A model generated the notes under the pieces. That model had not been told where the DNA came from, searched no databases, and was given only the letters and a program-made list of their open reading frames with translations. From Lyophyllum atratum (Eukaryota > Basidiomycota > Agaricomycetes > Agaricales > Lyophyllaceae), in NCBI GenBank assembly GCA_014905825.1, contig JACGCN010000021.1:558001-622000 (forward strand): a stretch of 64,000 bases of DNA, read 5' to 3'. The position numbers and the translations under genes were made by a program. Positions 20,520 to 31,395 of the stretch are shown here, piece by piece; position 1 is the first letter of the stretch, and every line of letters starts with the position of its first letter.

Positions 20520-21590
20520 GCGGGTATTGTTGGCTGTTCCTCAATCATCACCACCGTTGCCATCGCCCTCTCCACCCTTCCCCCTGCTGCATCCCCTCGG
20601 CGCCGCCGGCCACTGCGCACCCCACACCGCGTAGGACACCCACAAGCACCGCACAAGCCCCCGTGACGGCCGAACACAACGAGAAGGGGAGGAAAACAGG
20701 GGAGGCAACGAGGGCAGGCCCCAGTTGGGGGAGAGCCGCGAGGTGCGCCCTCGCACCCCCCACGCGTCCTCCACTGACCCCTCGACATGTAGCACGCCCA
20801 CAATGACGGCCCCACGGCCCCGGCAAGCCCAACCCCTCCACCCTGCTGCCACGTCACACACCAGACCGCCCGCCTACCACCGCCACGTCACAGCACACCC
20901 TACGACAACGGCCCCACCCGACGACCGCAGCCGCCACACAGCCGCCACGTCGCACGGTGAAACAAGACCCACACCCCAACCCCGACAGCAACACACAGAC
21001 AAAGCGCCCGACGGATAGACGAGGATGCGGGAGGTAACGCTGACAGCCCCCGCTCCCCCTGCCACGTCACGCAGCACCGCCCGACACCCCCATGTCGCCT
21101 TACGCGGCAATGACACCCAACCACCACGTCACCCAGCGTGACGCGACACAACACCGGACCGCACCCCCCGCCCAGGTCTGCCGCGTCGCCCGACCGAAAC
21201 GAGGACACACCCGAACGCCCAGGACCACCAACCCCCGCCCCCACGTCGCCAAAACGACCCCGCCACCGACCGTAACAGCCAACAGCACCAGCCACCCCAG
21301 GAGCCCCCCCACCACGTCACGCATCGCAGCACGACACCGCATGCCCGCAGCCACCCCGCAAGCCCATCCACCACCACGTCACCAGCGCGACGAGCCCATC
21401 ACACGCGCCCAACCATCAGGTCACCCAGTGCGACGCGACGCGCCACGACACCGGACCGCACCCCCCGCCCAGGTCCGCTGTTTCACCCCCCCATGTTCCA
21501 CGCCGCGCGTTCATGCGCGGCCTTATATTTTTATTTAAGTAGTCACTATAAATGTACTAGATGAATAATATGTTGTTGTGTCATTCATTG
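20520..21590. repeat. GC-rich block related (inverted) to the hAT-like element interior
   Basis: About 1 kb of C-rich DNA with about eight ccacgtc(a/g)c motifs between 20845 and 21380. Read on the minus strand, the part at 20690-20760 aligns closely with 22985-23055 inside the hAT-like element (shared gcacctcg, ggctctccccca, ctgccct, ttgcctcccc). Its A/T-rich end near 21540-21590 also resembles 22455-22515. It is therefore probably a diverged inverted relative of the same non-autonomous element. Long frames on both strands are composition artefacts. TIRs were not located. Confidence 0.6.
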
Positions 21591-21647
21591 GTCCCAAGTC
21601 CAATCAGAGTCCGATCAGATTCCTATTCCATTTGTAAGTAGAAATTA

Positions 21648-22209
21648 CTACAAACATTGTTTATAAAGTATATAACCACAGTCCGATCGGACTAGGTGGG
21701 GGAGTGTAAAGTACTGGATCTGGTCATAACCTTCACATCTCCTGATCAGGGCTTCCAGTTTATCAGCTTCTTCCTGTGCTTGGCCTTCAGTTTCTGAGAT
21801 GATCACCCCTACTGTATATTCATAGGACTCCGCCTCGTCTTCCTCCTCTGCTGGGGAGTGGTCTTCAACAAGCAGATCGTATAGTACCTTGGTGTCCAAG
21901 TCAGTGAATATGAGGTAAGTTCCGTCCGTGCGTTCTGTGATGGTTACAAGGGTATTGCGCTGCCAAGGTCGACCAAGTAGTAAATCGAATGGCACATTTT
22001 CTTCCGAGGTGTAGATCTGCAAATATGGACACTGCGCCACACTGCAGCAATACTTGCTCAGCGCATCCCTCTAGATAACCGGTACCCCCATTCGCATCTT
22101 TCATCACAACCTTCTTCTGTGGATTGATTGGGCTCCCAGTCAATCCTCGGGCGTATTTCTGATTAAGGACATTAACCTCTGATCCCATATCAATGATTCC
22201 TGACATGAC
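21648..22209 (-). pseudogene. Retropepsin-like protease domain of the gypsy-like element
   Basis: Contains GIIDMGSEVNVLNQ, the position of the retropepsin D-T/S-G triad (here DMG), then KDANGGTGYLEG. After a frameshift near 22010 come SEENVPFDLLLGRPWQRN and ITERTDGTYLIFTD, the usual segment that follows the flap and helix in this family. Middle Met instead of Thr/Ser in the triad, plus the frameshift, argue for loss of activity. The upstream end is cut by the hAT-like element: deleting it joins FSMNGPNLTT and WIRNMVMSG to IIDMGSEV. Confidence 0.75.
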
Positions 22210-23452
22210 TAGGCTTTCAGAGTCCGGTTGGGTCTGGTTCTCAGCCCAATTTTGCCGCAACCGTGACCGCAACCGGTTGGCAAACTTACCCAGGACGTAC
22301 AACTGACAACCGAACCGTGCAGGACCGGTTGGTGTCGGTCGCATCGACTCCCACAACCGGTCTGAACCGGTTGCAACTGGACCGGGTTGCAACCAGTTGC
22401 AGTCGGTTGCGACCGGTCTCGACCGACAACGAGCTTGCAAAAAGACATAGAAAAATAGAAATATATATATATTAGAAGATAACTAGTACATTGTAATGTA
22501 ACTACTACAAAAAAACGAAGCTGTCATGAGGAGACGGCGGCCATGCAGTAACATGGGAATGGTTGGGAGAGATGGAGACGGTCGAGCCGGCCTGGGTGAT
22601 AAGGCGGCAATCGGGACATGCGCGAGGTGGCTGCAGTCGGTCGATGTGACATAGCGGCGGTGCCGGGGAGCAGTGGCGGGACGGTGGGAGGATGTGACGT
22701 GGCAGCCGCGTGGGCATTGGGCAAGGTGTGGTGGCCCGAGTGACATGGTGATGTGGTGGCAGGCGAGGGTCGTAGTGGGCGGCCTCGAGCGTCATCGGGT
22801 GACGTGGCAGCGATGTGAGGCTTCGGGGTGGGCAGGTGAGCAGGCAGGACCTTTCATGAGTTGTGGTGGGCTGCCTCCAGCGTCGTTGAGTGGTGTGGCA
22901 GTCGACGAGGGACTTCGGGGCGTGCAGGGGGGCTGAAAGGGGGGCTGGGGTGCCTGGAGGCCGTCTTCAGGTGGTCAGTGGCCAGGAAAACTGGAGGAGG
23001 GTGCGACGACGCACCTCGAGGCTCTCCCCCAGCTGGGGTCTGCCCTGATTGCCTCCCCATCCATTCCTTCGGTATCCGTCCTTCTGTGGCCGCCTCAGAT
23101 GCCATGCAAGGTGTTTCAGGCGTGGATTTGGCACTGTTGTTGAGCGGACTGCGTCAGGGGACGCAACGGCGCCGTTACGGCGGTGGTGGTGGCAGTAGTA
23201 GTGGTGGGACGACATCAGCAACGAGCTCCAATAACGGCCGTGTTTGTTTGTGTCTACCGTGCGACTTTTGTTCGGTTTCGACCGGTCGGGACTGGTCCGG
23301 ACCGGTTGTGGCAGGCCGGCGATTTCCGAGCAACTGCAACCGCCGGCTTTGGAAATCAGCCGCAACCGCAACCGCAAGTCCGGTTGTTTGCGGTTGCGGT
23401 CCGGTCTTTTTCCGGTCTTTTCCGGTTGGTGCAACCGGACCTCGAAAGCCTA
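22210..23452. mobile_element. hAT-like non-autonomous element, 1243 bp, 8-bp TSD GACATGAC
   Basis: The ends are inverted repeats: left TAGGCTTTCAGAGTCCGGTT, right (reverse complement) TAGGCTTTCGAGGTCCGGTT. Both sides are flanked by a perfect GACATGAC (22202-22209 and 23453-23460). TAGG-type ends with an 8-bp duplication are characteristic of hAT transposons. Subterminal DNA is packed with ccggttgca-type motifs in both orientations, as expected for transposase binding. The GC-rich interior has no hAT transposase motif. It interrupts the retropepsin gene. Confidence 0.88.
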
Positions 23453-23662
23453 GACATGACCATGTTTCTGATCCATATCGGGATGCATATTAATTTGGTG
23501 GTTAAGTTTGGTCCGTTCATTGAGAATCCCTGCGGGTGAATAATGTGTGAGTCGGAGGCACTGGAGCTGGCTGGTTCTTGTACCTGATAAGTCCAGTAAG
23601 TTGGTCGGCCAGATCTCGAGATGATGCAAGCACTTCTCCCACACTCATTGTAACAGGCGTAT

Positions 23663-24476
23663 CACAGGGTGCGAAGAACAATATTTTCATGAAAGGTATC
23701 TTGAACAAATAGTGAAGGAACACCTTATATATTCAGATTATGTAGAGGTATCATATTGTGAATCAAACATTGAATTTCATACAAGAAAATATAGTGAGCA
23801 AAGTTATTATATTATCAGAGAACATATTCTGAATAAATTCACTGTATTTTCAGTAAAAAAGCAAGCATTACATGATGAATATAAGCTATATTCTTCCAAG
23901 ATAATTGTATGAAGGACAAAGTGAAAATATATTTCATATTTGCAGCATATGTCCCGTGAAGGAATTCAAAATATGATCACACTATTTTCACAATATGATC
24001 AGTAGAGAAATTGTAAATATATCTGCAACATAGTGAGATATTCAGAATATCTTCACCATATTGCTAGATATTTAGAATATTTTCACCACATTGTGATTTG
24101 ATCCTGAGGTATGGTGAAGGTATTTTAAGATCTTCCCTAATCATATTGTGAAAATAGTGTGAAGATATTTTGAATTTTATTAGGGGTTATATGCTACAAA
24201 TATGAAGTATATTTTCACCATTTCTTCTATGAAGTTATCTTGAAAGGATATACCTTATGTTTATCATATAATGCCTGCTCTTTTTCTGAAGATATGATGA
24301 ATTTATTCAGAATATGTTCTATCATAAGATCACAATTTTGCTCACTATATTTTCTTAGCTAAAACTAAATATTTGATTTACAATATGATGCCCTTGCATA
24401 ATCTCAGTATATAAGGTATTTCTTCACTATTTGTTCAAGATACCTTTTATGAAAATATTGTCGCTTGCACCCTGTG
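23663..24476. mobile_element. Foldback (long-TIR) element, 814 bp, TAT duplication
   Basis: Begins CACAGGGTGCGAAGAAC and ends in an inverted copy (GCACCCTGTG at 24467-24476). The arms remain complementary for about 330 bp each (for instance gaacatattctgaataaatt occurs at 23819 and inverted near 24300), with roughly 15-20% divergence, around a short A/T-rich centre. The flanks are TAT (23660-23662 and 24477-24479). Deleting the element plus one TAT restores TQILNT-PVTMSVGEV in the gag frame. Superfamily uncertain: 3-bp duplications fit CACTA or Harbinger. Confidence 0.82.
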
Positions 24477-26483
24477 TATTCAGAATTTGAGTCAGAATTT
24501 GAGTTTTGCCTACTTGAAGTGAGACTTCAGATTGTCGAGAAACTGCCTTGCGAGTTACTTTCTCACCCGTTGGCTTGATTTGAGGAAGTGGTTGAGCATC
24601 AAGCATTTCTATGTCAGCAGATGTTGGAGCTCTAGGATTATTCATCTGGCGGACATCAATCGGGGTCGATATGAATTCTTGTGGGACTTGTACGACTCTA
24701 ACCGAATCAATGCCTGGGACGTAAGGTCTAGGATTTGCTCGTGTTCCCATACCTACTTGTGGTGCTGACTTCTTTGCGACCTGTGGAACTGGTAAATTAG
24801 TAGTGACCTTAGAAGGTGGTCGTTGGTTCTCCTTGTCTCTACGCGGAGGTATGTGGACACCATCAAATACTTCCTTTCTGGCTTGGCGAGTCTTCTTAGG
24901 AACTGGTTCTGCTGCAAATAGGTCAACGTCATCATATTCAGTCTGGTAATAATCATAGTCGTTGTCCATGGAAAAGAAATGAGCTCGAGGTCCGGGTCCG
25001 AGTTGTCGTTCTGCTGCCTGAAGGATGGTTTCTTCATTAGTACGCTGCACAATTGTTCCATCCTGGAAGGTGATACGACCACGGTAGTCTCTTAAAAGAA
25101 CACCCTCCCCTATCTTCTTCTTCAAGGCATCACAATCTTGAAGGGAATGACCTACAATGCCGCAGCCGTAGCACATCATGGGTCCACGCATCTCTGCCAT
25201 TGGATTCATGTGAGGCGGAATAGCGCGGGGTGGTCCAGTTTGCATTGAATTCATGTTTCCCATAGGAGGAGGCTGGCGTAGAAAGGAATTGACTGGTGGC
25301 ATAGTGTGTGGCTGCCTAGGGAACAAATTAATTGGAGGAGGCTGTCTTGGATAATAATTGTTGCTGGCAGGAGGTAGGCGTGTATTTGGTGGAGCGATGC
25401 ACTGAGCTACTACACTGTCTAGCTTGAGTGCCTTGTAGTAAAGCAAGCTGTATGCAGGATCATTTATAGACAGTTGCGAAAGCTGTTTAATGATCTGTTT
25501 TACATCATCCCGTGTATCCTTCTTAGCTTCCTGAATCGCTTATCGGAGAGGAATGCGGAGCTTTACGTCCCACCTTCTTGGATGATTTCCGGACTGGTAT
25601 TGGAGCTTCATCCTCCAAATCGGATTCGTCTGATGTGTCTACTACGTGCTTCTTCTTAGTTAGCTTCTTGAGCTTCTTGAGCATCCGCTCACGCTTGTGC
25701 TTATGCTCAGACCCATCCTCATCTGAAGAAGACTCTTCATCCAGTTCAGAAGTCACTTTGGTGGCCACAATATCTGTGAGACGTTTATTGAAGCGATCTC
25801 GATGGAGGACATGATTCACTGCTTCCTTAATCTTGTCTAAAGGGAAGGGAACAGACAAGTTGATGCCTGCGTTCTGGCCGGAGATGTAATTCTCAATGCG
25901 TACATGCATGTCTTTGTGAATTCCCATCCAGAAGTAGCTAGCAAGGTCATTCTCAGAGATTTGTTTGTGTTTCTTGAGCCATCCACCCACTTGCTGGAAC
26001 TTCAGCTCATAGTCTATAAAAGAAGAGAGTTCGGTCAGACGTCTGGCTTGCCATTTGTTGGCAAGCATGATAAGATCTCGAATGTCATAGCGAGGCTCTG
26101 CACGAGCTGCATCATAGAATCGTAGTAGATCTGCTTTCAGATTGGCCCAATCTTTCTTAAAAAAATGAGCTAGGTAGGGTCTTGATAAGTTTGACAACCG
26201 AATGAGAGCAGAAGTCAATAATGCATGTACACTTCTCTCCGTCAGACACTGAGAATGAAGTAGTGAATTTGTGGTAATGGTCAACAAATGTCTCAACCCT
26301 ATAGTACTCTCCCTTGAATTTATGAGGTGCATTTCGTGCATGCGGTGTCATCATTGCGGGAGTACGTGAACTAAGAGGGACATGTGTTGTAGTTTGGGCT
26401 GGAATTGAAGTCGTAGTCGGGGTATCAGATGCAATGGCGGTGGTTGGACCTGTGGCTCCAGTTGTCGAAGTAGCCATTGTCAC
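24477..26483 (-). pseudogene. Gypsy-type Gag with CCHC zinc knuckle (frameshifted)
   Basis: N-terminal frame 26157-26483 has HKFKGEYYRVETFVDHYHKF and the conserved-looking EKCTCIIDFCS. A frameshift near 26175 leads into YLAHFFKKDWANLKADLL. A second frameshift near 25525 leads into QIIKQLSQLSINDPAY, then LLYYKALKLD. The C-terminal frame has a proline-rich stretch and the zinc knuckle CYGCGIVGHSLQDC at about 25150. The gene continues to ILNT at 24480 and is then cut by the foldback element; beyond it the frame resumes as PVTMSVGEVLASSRDLADQL (23660 downwards). At least two frameshifts make it non-functional. Confidence 0.75.
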
Positions 26484-26716
26484 TATGGTATCAGAAAGAG
26501 TAATAGGTGGAGATGGGGACGAAATTCGTGTGGGAATGAAGTCGGGGTCTGGAGATGTGTTTGATAACTGAGATTCTGAAGTCGACCGGGAAAGGGAAGA
26601 CGGGGTACTAGGTGTTGAGGAAGACGTGATGGAAAACGCAGAAGTGGCTCAGAAGGCTTGACTAACAGTATCAAGCTTAATGAATAAACCCCTTGCGGTG
26701 GGCTCCAAAATTTATG

Positions 26717-27773
26717 TCACACTTTATTCTTTTCAATAAGAAGTCAGTGCCTAGATTATGCCGGAACTATTCTTGTGAACCGGCAAGTCTCTAGTGTTCG
26801 TAGGGTTTTTGATAAAGCTTTGATAGTCAAGTGTTTGTTTGAGCTTAACTCCTATATAAAGGTAAGTGCAATACGAGATGTCAATAGGGATGGCGATGAA
26901 GGTGATAGACTACGGAGATACGCTAGATGTCAGTAAGCACAATACTGTTGAGGACCAGAGGTAATCTTGTAGAGATTAGATTCTGGGTCGCAACGATAAC
27001 TAGTTCAAACCGAGATTTGGTAACAATATATATTTGAACACCTGATAACTACTAAGTCGGATATCCCCAAACCCGTCGCACTGACGGTTGAAGTCTACAG
27101 GACCCCTGTTAGACGTAAGATGGACTTAGATAGTTAATGACTTGCAACCTGCAAGTTAGACTTAAGATTCACTCAAGTTCAGGGGTTAAAGATATGGATT
27201 GTGTAAGGTAAGGTTTGTACAAGTAATCTACTGGCCCTTTTATACTACTGAGCCCTAGAGGCGAGTCATAGGATGAGACGAGGGGCGAGGGAGCGAGACT
27301 ATTCCTTGAAGTTCTCGCGAGTTCCTGTTTGTTCGGGTTGTGCCGAGGCCGAGATGTAGCCGAGTTCGGATGCGGTCGAGGCTGAAGGTAAACAACCAAA
27401 CATCGGGTTGTTGTTCCGAGGCCGAGATAGATCCGCGCATGATCAAGGCCATAGGTAAACAAACCAAACAAATGACTGCGTGATCAGCGCGTTAGAAACC
27501 TCGCGTCGCGTTTCTTGTATTCGACACTTATTTAGTGACTATGCATGGTAATAGTGGTATATTCCATAACAAATACAAGCTATCAATGAAGGTGATAGAC
27601 TAAGGAGATACGGTAGACGACGGTAGATGTTATGAAGGGAACTTGGAAGAAGTCAATCTAGACTATAAGATGGAATCTTAATCGCAAACTGGGGACTTTC
27701 TAACTCTCTCTTTATTGGCAGTTTAGGGGTCCTTATATACTGTTTCTATGTCGCTTACCTAATGTACTAGAGG
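26717..27773. other. No gene; probable LTR/repeat remnants
   Basis: Presumed 5' LTR region of the gypsy-like element on its left side. A motif ggtgatagactacggagatacg at about 26900 recurs as ggtgatagactaaggagatacg at about 27587, suggesting related repeat pieces about 690 bp apart. Frames at 27169-27471 are not convincing. Confidence 0.4.
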
Positions 27774-27775
27774 TA

Positions 27776-30700
27776 AGATAGGCGTCGCCTTTTTCCATCA
27801 CCCTTATGTAAGCCCTTACATAAGCACCAAGACTGGCCAAATCTGAGCAGCCAAAAATTGATAAATTTTAAAATCGTAGGGAAGTTATTCTAGAGGAGCT
27901 GGCATGTCTGTTTGTGCTTTACGGACCTCTGCAACCATCAATGGTGGTAGGGTGCGATGCCCGTGATACCGTCTGTTAGCCCAAGCCGCCTCTGCACCAC
28001 TGAGGCCTAGATCATACGCGGAAATGAATTGTGCCGAACGGTTCGCGTATCTGGGAAGGCAAGATCAAAGAATCTGATGGACAAGATTAGATTTGTCCAC
28101 ACCGTTTGATCTGGAGAAGGGGGATATCGTCAAGAGCTTGAAGCATATTCTTCTCCATAGCATCAACATTTGATGTGCGGGCAGAATTTCGATACCGTAG
28201 CTTTGCAGCGCCCCAATATTGTTCAATAAAGTTGAGTTCACAGTGATACTTCGGGTAAAAATCACAGATGTGACCCCGAAGTGTGATGTACTCCTCGAGT
28301 TGCGACTTCTGCATGCTGAAGTCGGGCTGTGTGAAAAGTAGCCGTCGGCAGCAGCAGTCAGTTTTTCTGGAACACATTTGAAGCCCTCGCATTGAGCTAG
28401 TAGACCCTGTTCTGGCCAAAGATCACGTTCACGGATGATGTTCTCCATTCCCTTGAACCATCTCGGCATCGTGGGGTGATCGTCGTCGTAATAGAAACTT
28501 TGTACTTCACCATTTGGGAGGACCGTGTTCCGCATGCGTGCTCCACCTTTTTGATGTGTCCATCCTTCTTTTGCCCCCTTCGGCATTTTTCGCGCTGAGA
28601 GAGCATCATCAGCACGCTTCTGATGGCTTGGTGCATTGTCAAACAAAAACAGCCCAGTTGCAAATCCATTTGTCTTCTCCTCGAAGATGTCAATAGCCTT
28701 GTCAACTTGTCGAAGCAGGTCCTCGGATGTGAAGTATCCATCGCGTGCCTTCCCAGCCTTGAATATGATACGTGCTTCCCTGTTTAAATATTTAATAGAT
28801 AATTTCGCGGAATGGATGAATAAATGTGCACTCAGTCCCATGCTTCAGACGTCCCCAGTCTAAGGTCAAAAAATCCGAGACCATGATGGATGTTCCTTCC
28901 CCTTTCCGCATTGGTGTTGGCTTCGATGTTGTGTGGGACCAGAGAGTTTTTCGACGGTCATTCTCATAAAATGTGGATTCATCGTGAGTCACAAGAATGA
29001 GCCGGAATAGTTGACCAGGTGGGACAGGAAAGCCTTCGAGATTATTGTCCACCTTGCCATCGTTGTCATATGTGACCATTCGTTTTTGATACTGGTTCCA
29101 GCGTTCAATAAATTCCGCACGATATCTGACGATGTCTTCGCGCTCGTGACCATCAATATACATCCCGTTTTTTCTCCGGCCATATCGCCACTCCATCGTG
29201 TGTAACCATCGCTGTGCAGTTCTCAGCGAAATTTTTCGACATGTAGCACCAAATTCCTCGAGCTTTTTCTGCATCTCGGGTGTCTCCATGAAATCCACAA
29301 TATCCTGTGCTCGAATATATCCAGTTTTCGCCACCTCTTGAAGATGGAGTTGAATTGCCGAAGTAAAATCTTCATCCTGAAGAATAGACTTCCGTGATTG
29401 GCCATAGCGATGGACAGGAAGTGTTTTCTCAGTTAGAAAATGGTGGATCCAGGTGCGTAAATTTCGCGCGTGCATGACACCATGTCCTTGAGACCGCGAG
29501 ACAATCAAGGATGCCTCCCTCCAGCCATATGAGAGCTCTGGGTCCATGTACAAGTTCAATGTTCCCACCATCCCAGTAATCCGTGTGCGCAAAACCACGT
29601 CCATCTTCTTATCCTTACTCTTCACAGTCAAGGCAGCAAGTGCTCGCCGAAGCAGAGGAAAATTTCGGTAATGAAGCTGGTCGAGATCTCGATCACATTG
29701 TGCTGTCACCTCGCCATCGTCATGCGGCTGTTTCCCCTCGCGCAATTCTTTCAACATCTGGGCAACTTTCTGGTGAGCATCGAGGGCATCTGCGGCATCT
29801 GGCTTCACGGAAAGTTCAGGCAGTGCCGTCTGATTGGATACAGGTGAGTATTTCATGGCAATACAAAATTAAAAGCACGCGCACCTCATTCTCAGACCCT
29901 TCATCAGATTCTACGGCACTATCCCCATTGTCTTCACTGTTGCCGGCGTTTTCCTGTTCGTTCAGCACCTCGACGACGTCCGGATCCGGCTGGGGCGCGT
30001 CCGTATTGTTTGTGCGTGTCGCAGCAGCAGCACGCTGACGCGCAAACATCTTCTGGACTGACATGAAACCTTTGCTCTCGAGATCCCGCTTTTTTTGCAT
30101 GTTACGGTGCTTGGTTCTGTCTGATCTCCCGAGATACTTTTTCGGCCTGTTGCTGCCTTGAGCACGCTCCCTCTCTGCAGCCACAGCCGCCTCCTGCACC
30201 TTCCTCAGGGTCTCCGTGAAGTGCTCGAGGGTCGAGATCTCGGTGATGTCATGATCATAATCTTCATCCTCACTGATATCTTCATCCCTGGCATCCATCA
30301 GCTCTAGAATCTCCAGGTCCTCAAAACTCCCATGAAGCTCTATTATTTCCTCAAGGTTTCGAGCCTCTGTCACTGGTGATGGAATTTCAGATGGGCTCGG
30401 GCTTCTAGAGACTGTAGGTGTTTCAACAAGCTCTGAGTCTCCATCCAGATCCTGAGAAGCGGTTTTTTTTGGCCTGAAATAGGTTCCTAATACGAGATCT
30501 ATGAGCCCTGGACTTGCGAGGCATGGATGCGCGTGCCGGATGCGTGTTTTTTCGCGCTGCTTTGCTGTCAAGATCGCACCGATAAGGTCACGTGTGGGTC
30601 ACGTGCGCGGCCAAATGTTCGCGACGTGAATTTTCAAAACGTCTCCTTTCGCTCTGAAAAGCATGTAGACATACTCAGAAAATGTAAATAAATTATTTTT

Positions 30701-30894
30701 TTGTATGGCCTTCTCTTCATCCAGTTTACTTTTTCCTCAAAATTTTTGGCCAGAGCATGCCAGCCAAAGGTCCATAGTAGAGGCCTCTGCTGTCAAATAT
30801 ATTCAAAGTTGTGTAGTTGTGGAGAAGAAGAGCGTCTCGAGGAGGGTCTACTATGATTACATAAGGGGTGATGGAAAAAGGCGACGGCTATCTT
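27776..30894. mobile_element. Tc1/mariner-like DNA transposon, 3.1 kb, TA duplication
   Basis: Inverted ends of 36-37 bp: left AGATAGGCGTCGCCTTTTTC at 27776, right (reverse complement) AGATAGCCGTCGCCTTTTTC ending at 30894, with one substitution and a 1-bp indel. Both ends are flanked by TA (27774-27775 and 30895-30896). Inside is one minus-strand transposase gene with introns. TA duplication plus the ELNFIEQYWG motif point to the IS630-Tc1-mariner group, in the multi-intron form common in basidiomycetes. Confidence 0.82.
27885..30534 (-). pseudogene. DDE transposase (Tc1/mariner-like), spliced, two homopolymer frameshifts
   Basis: The start is probably the ATG at 30534 (MPRKSRAHRSRIRNL). Introns are 29830-29884, 28780-28850 and 28051-28102. 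Landmarks in order: KKYLGRSDRTKHRNMQKKR; a winged-helix-like region (CRKISLRTAQRWLHTMEWRY); the first Asp in LVTHDESTFYENDRRK; the second Asp in LFLFDNAPSHQKRAD; CCCRRLLFTQPDF; and the final acidic motif YHCELNFIEQYWGAAK. The spliced end reads LQIKRYANRSAQFISAYDLG ... TDMPAPLE-stop. The frame breaks in a T8 run (30463-30470) and a T5 run (28362-28366); one base at each restores it. Either an inactivated copy or sequencing error. Confidence 0.75.
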
Positions 30895-30929
30895 ATGTGG
30901 ATTTATAAGAAACATATACAGCTGTATGT

Positions 30930-31028
30930 GGATTGGTAATGCGTGCGGGATAATGAGACTATATAAGGAGGGATTGGTAATCTGTGCGGGATAAAAAAAC
31001 TATATAAGGAAGGATTGGTAATTGTCTG
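30930..31028. repeat. 41-bp tandem repeat with TATA-like boxes
   Basis: Units beginning ggattggtaat start at 30930, 30971 and 31012 (the last partial). Each full unit ends in ctatataagga. It lies 35 bp beyond the right TIR of the transposon. Confidence 0.8.
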
Positions 31029-31194
31029 TGATCAATGAGCCTTATTGGTCCAAAAAGTCAGATAGAATTTGTCATGCATATAATTAATTCATAAGTTTTT
31101 TTATCTAACTAATTATTCGTGTATATTATGTAGTTTCCAAATACATTTTTTTGCTTCATTAATGTTGTTGAAAGTCAATAAAGATCAAGTTTTA

Positions 31195-31395
31195 TATAGA
31201 CTCTACGTAGAGTCTATGTAGAGTCTACGTAGACTCCACACAACTTGGTACTTAGCATTGATACTTAACTATTCTACACCGTCATCTATATAGATATATA
31301 GTCTATGTAGACTCTACGTAGACTCTACATAAGGTCTATGTGATGTCCATGTAACCTGTTATATAGAGTCTACGTAGAGTTTACATAGAATTAGG
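31195..31395. repeat. Array of tctacgtaga palindromes
   Basis: Blocks at 31195-31239 and 31288-31395 consist of tagagtctacgtagactc-type units, in which the self-complementary tctacgtaga and variants recur at about 10-20 bp spacing. No coding frame. Function unknown. Confidence 0.75.

Larger units (their letters stand above)
21648..26716 (-). mobile_element. Dead Ty3/gypsy-like gag-protease region with two nested insertions
   Basis: Minus-strand gag and retropepsin with frameshifts, running from about 26483 down to about 21650. A plausible 5' LTR end (tgtgaca on the minus strand, near 26717) and primer-binding-site-like region (tggagcccaccgcaagg, about 26694-26710) lie upstream. RT, RNase H and integrase are absent: the region ends at a taggtgggggagtgtaaag junction (21693-21711). 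Two DNA elements, 23663-24476 and 22210-23452, interrupt it. No second LTR was found, so the element is truncated at its 3' end. Confidence 0.7.

Noticed and set aside
20471..21538. Several overlapping long frames on both strands
   Set aside because: Lack of stops is explained by the very GC-rich composition; the block aligns with non-coding transposon DNA.
21693..21711. True LTR boundary of the gypsy-like element
   Set aside because: PPT-like motif present, but no matching LTR pair, and the opposite strand reads as coding; left as a finding only.
22861..23493. 210-codon Gly-rich frame
   Set aside because: Crosses the hAT-like element's end and target duplication; no transposase motif; composition artefact.
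23712..23912. 66-codon A/T-rich frame
   Set aside because: Lies entirely within one arm of the foldback element.
27169..27471. Short minus-strand frames between transposable elements
   Set aside because: No motif or splice support; probably repeat-derived.
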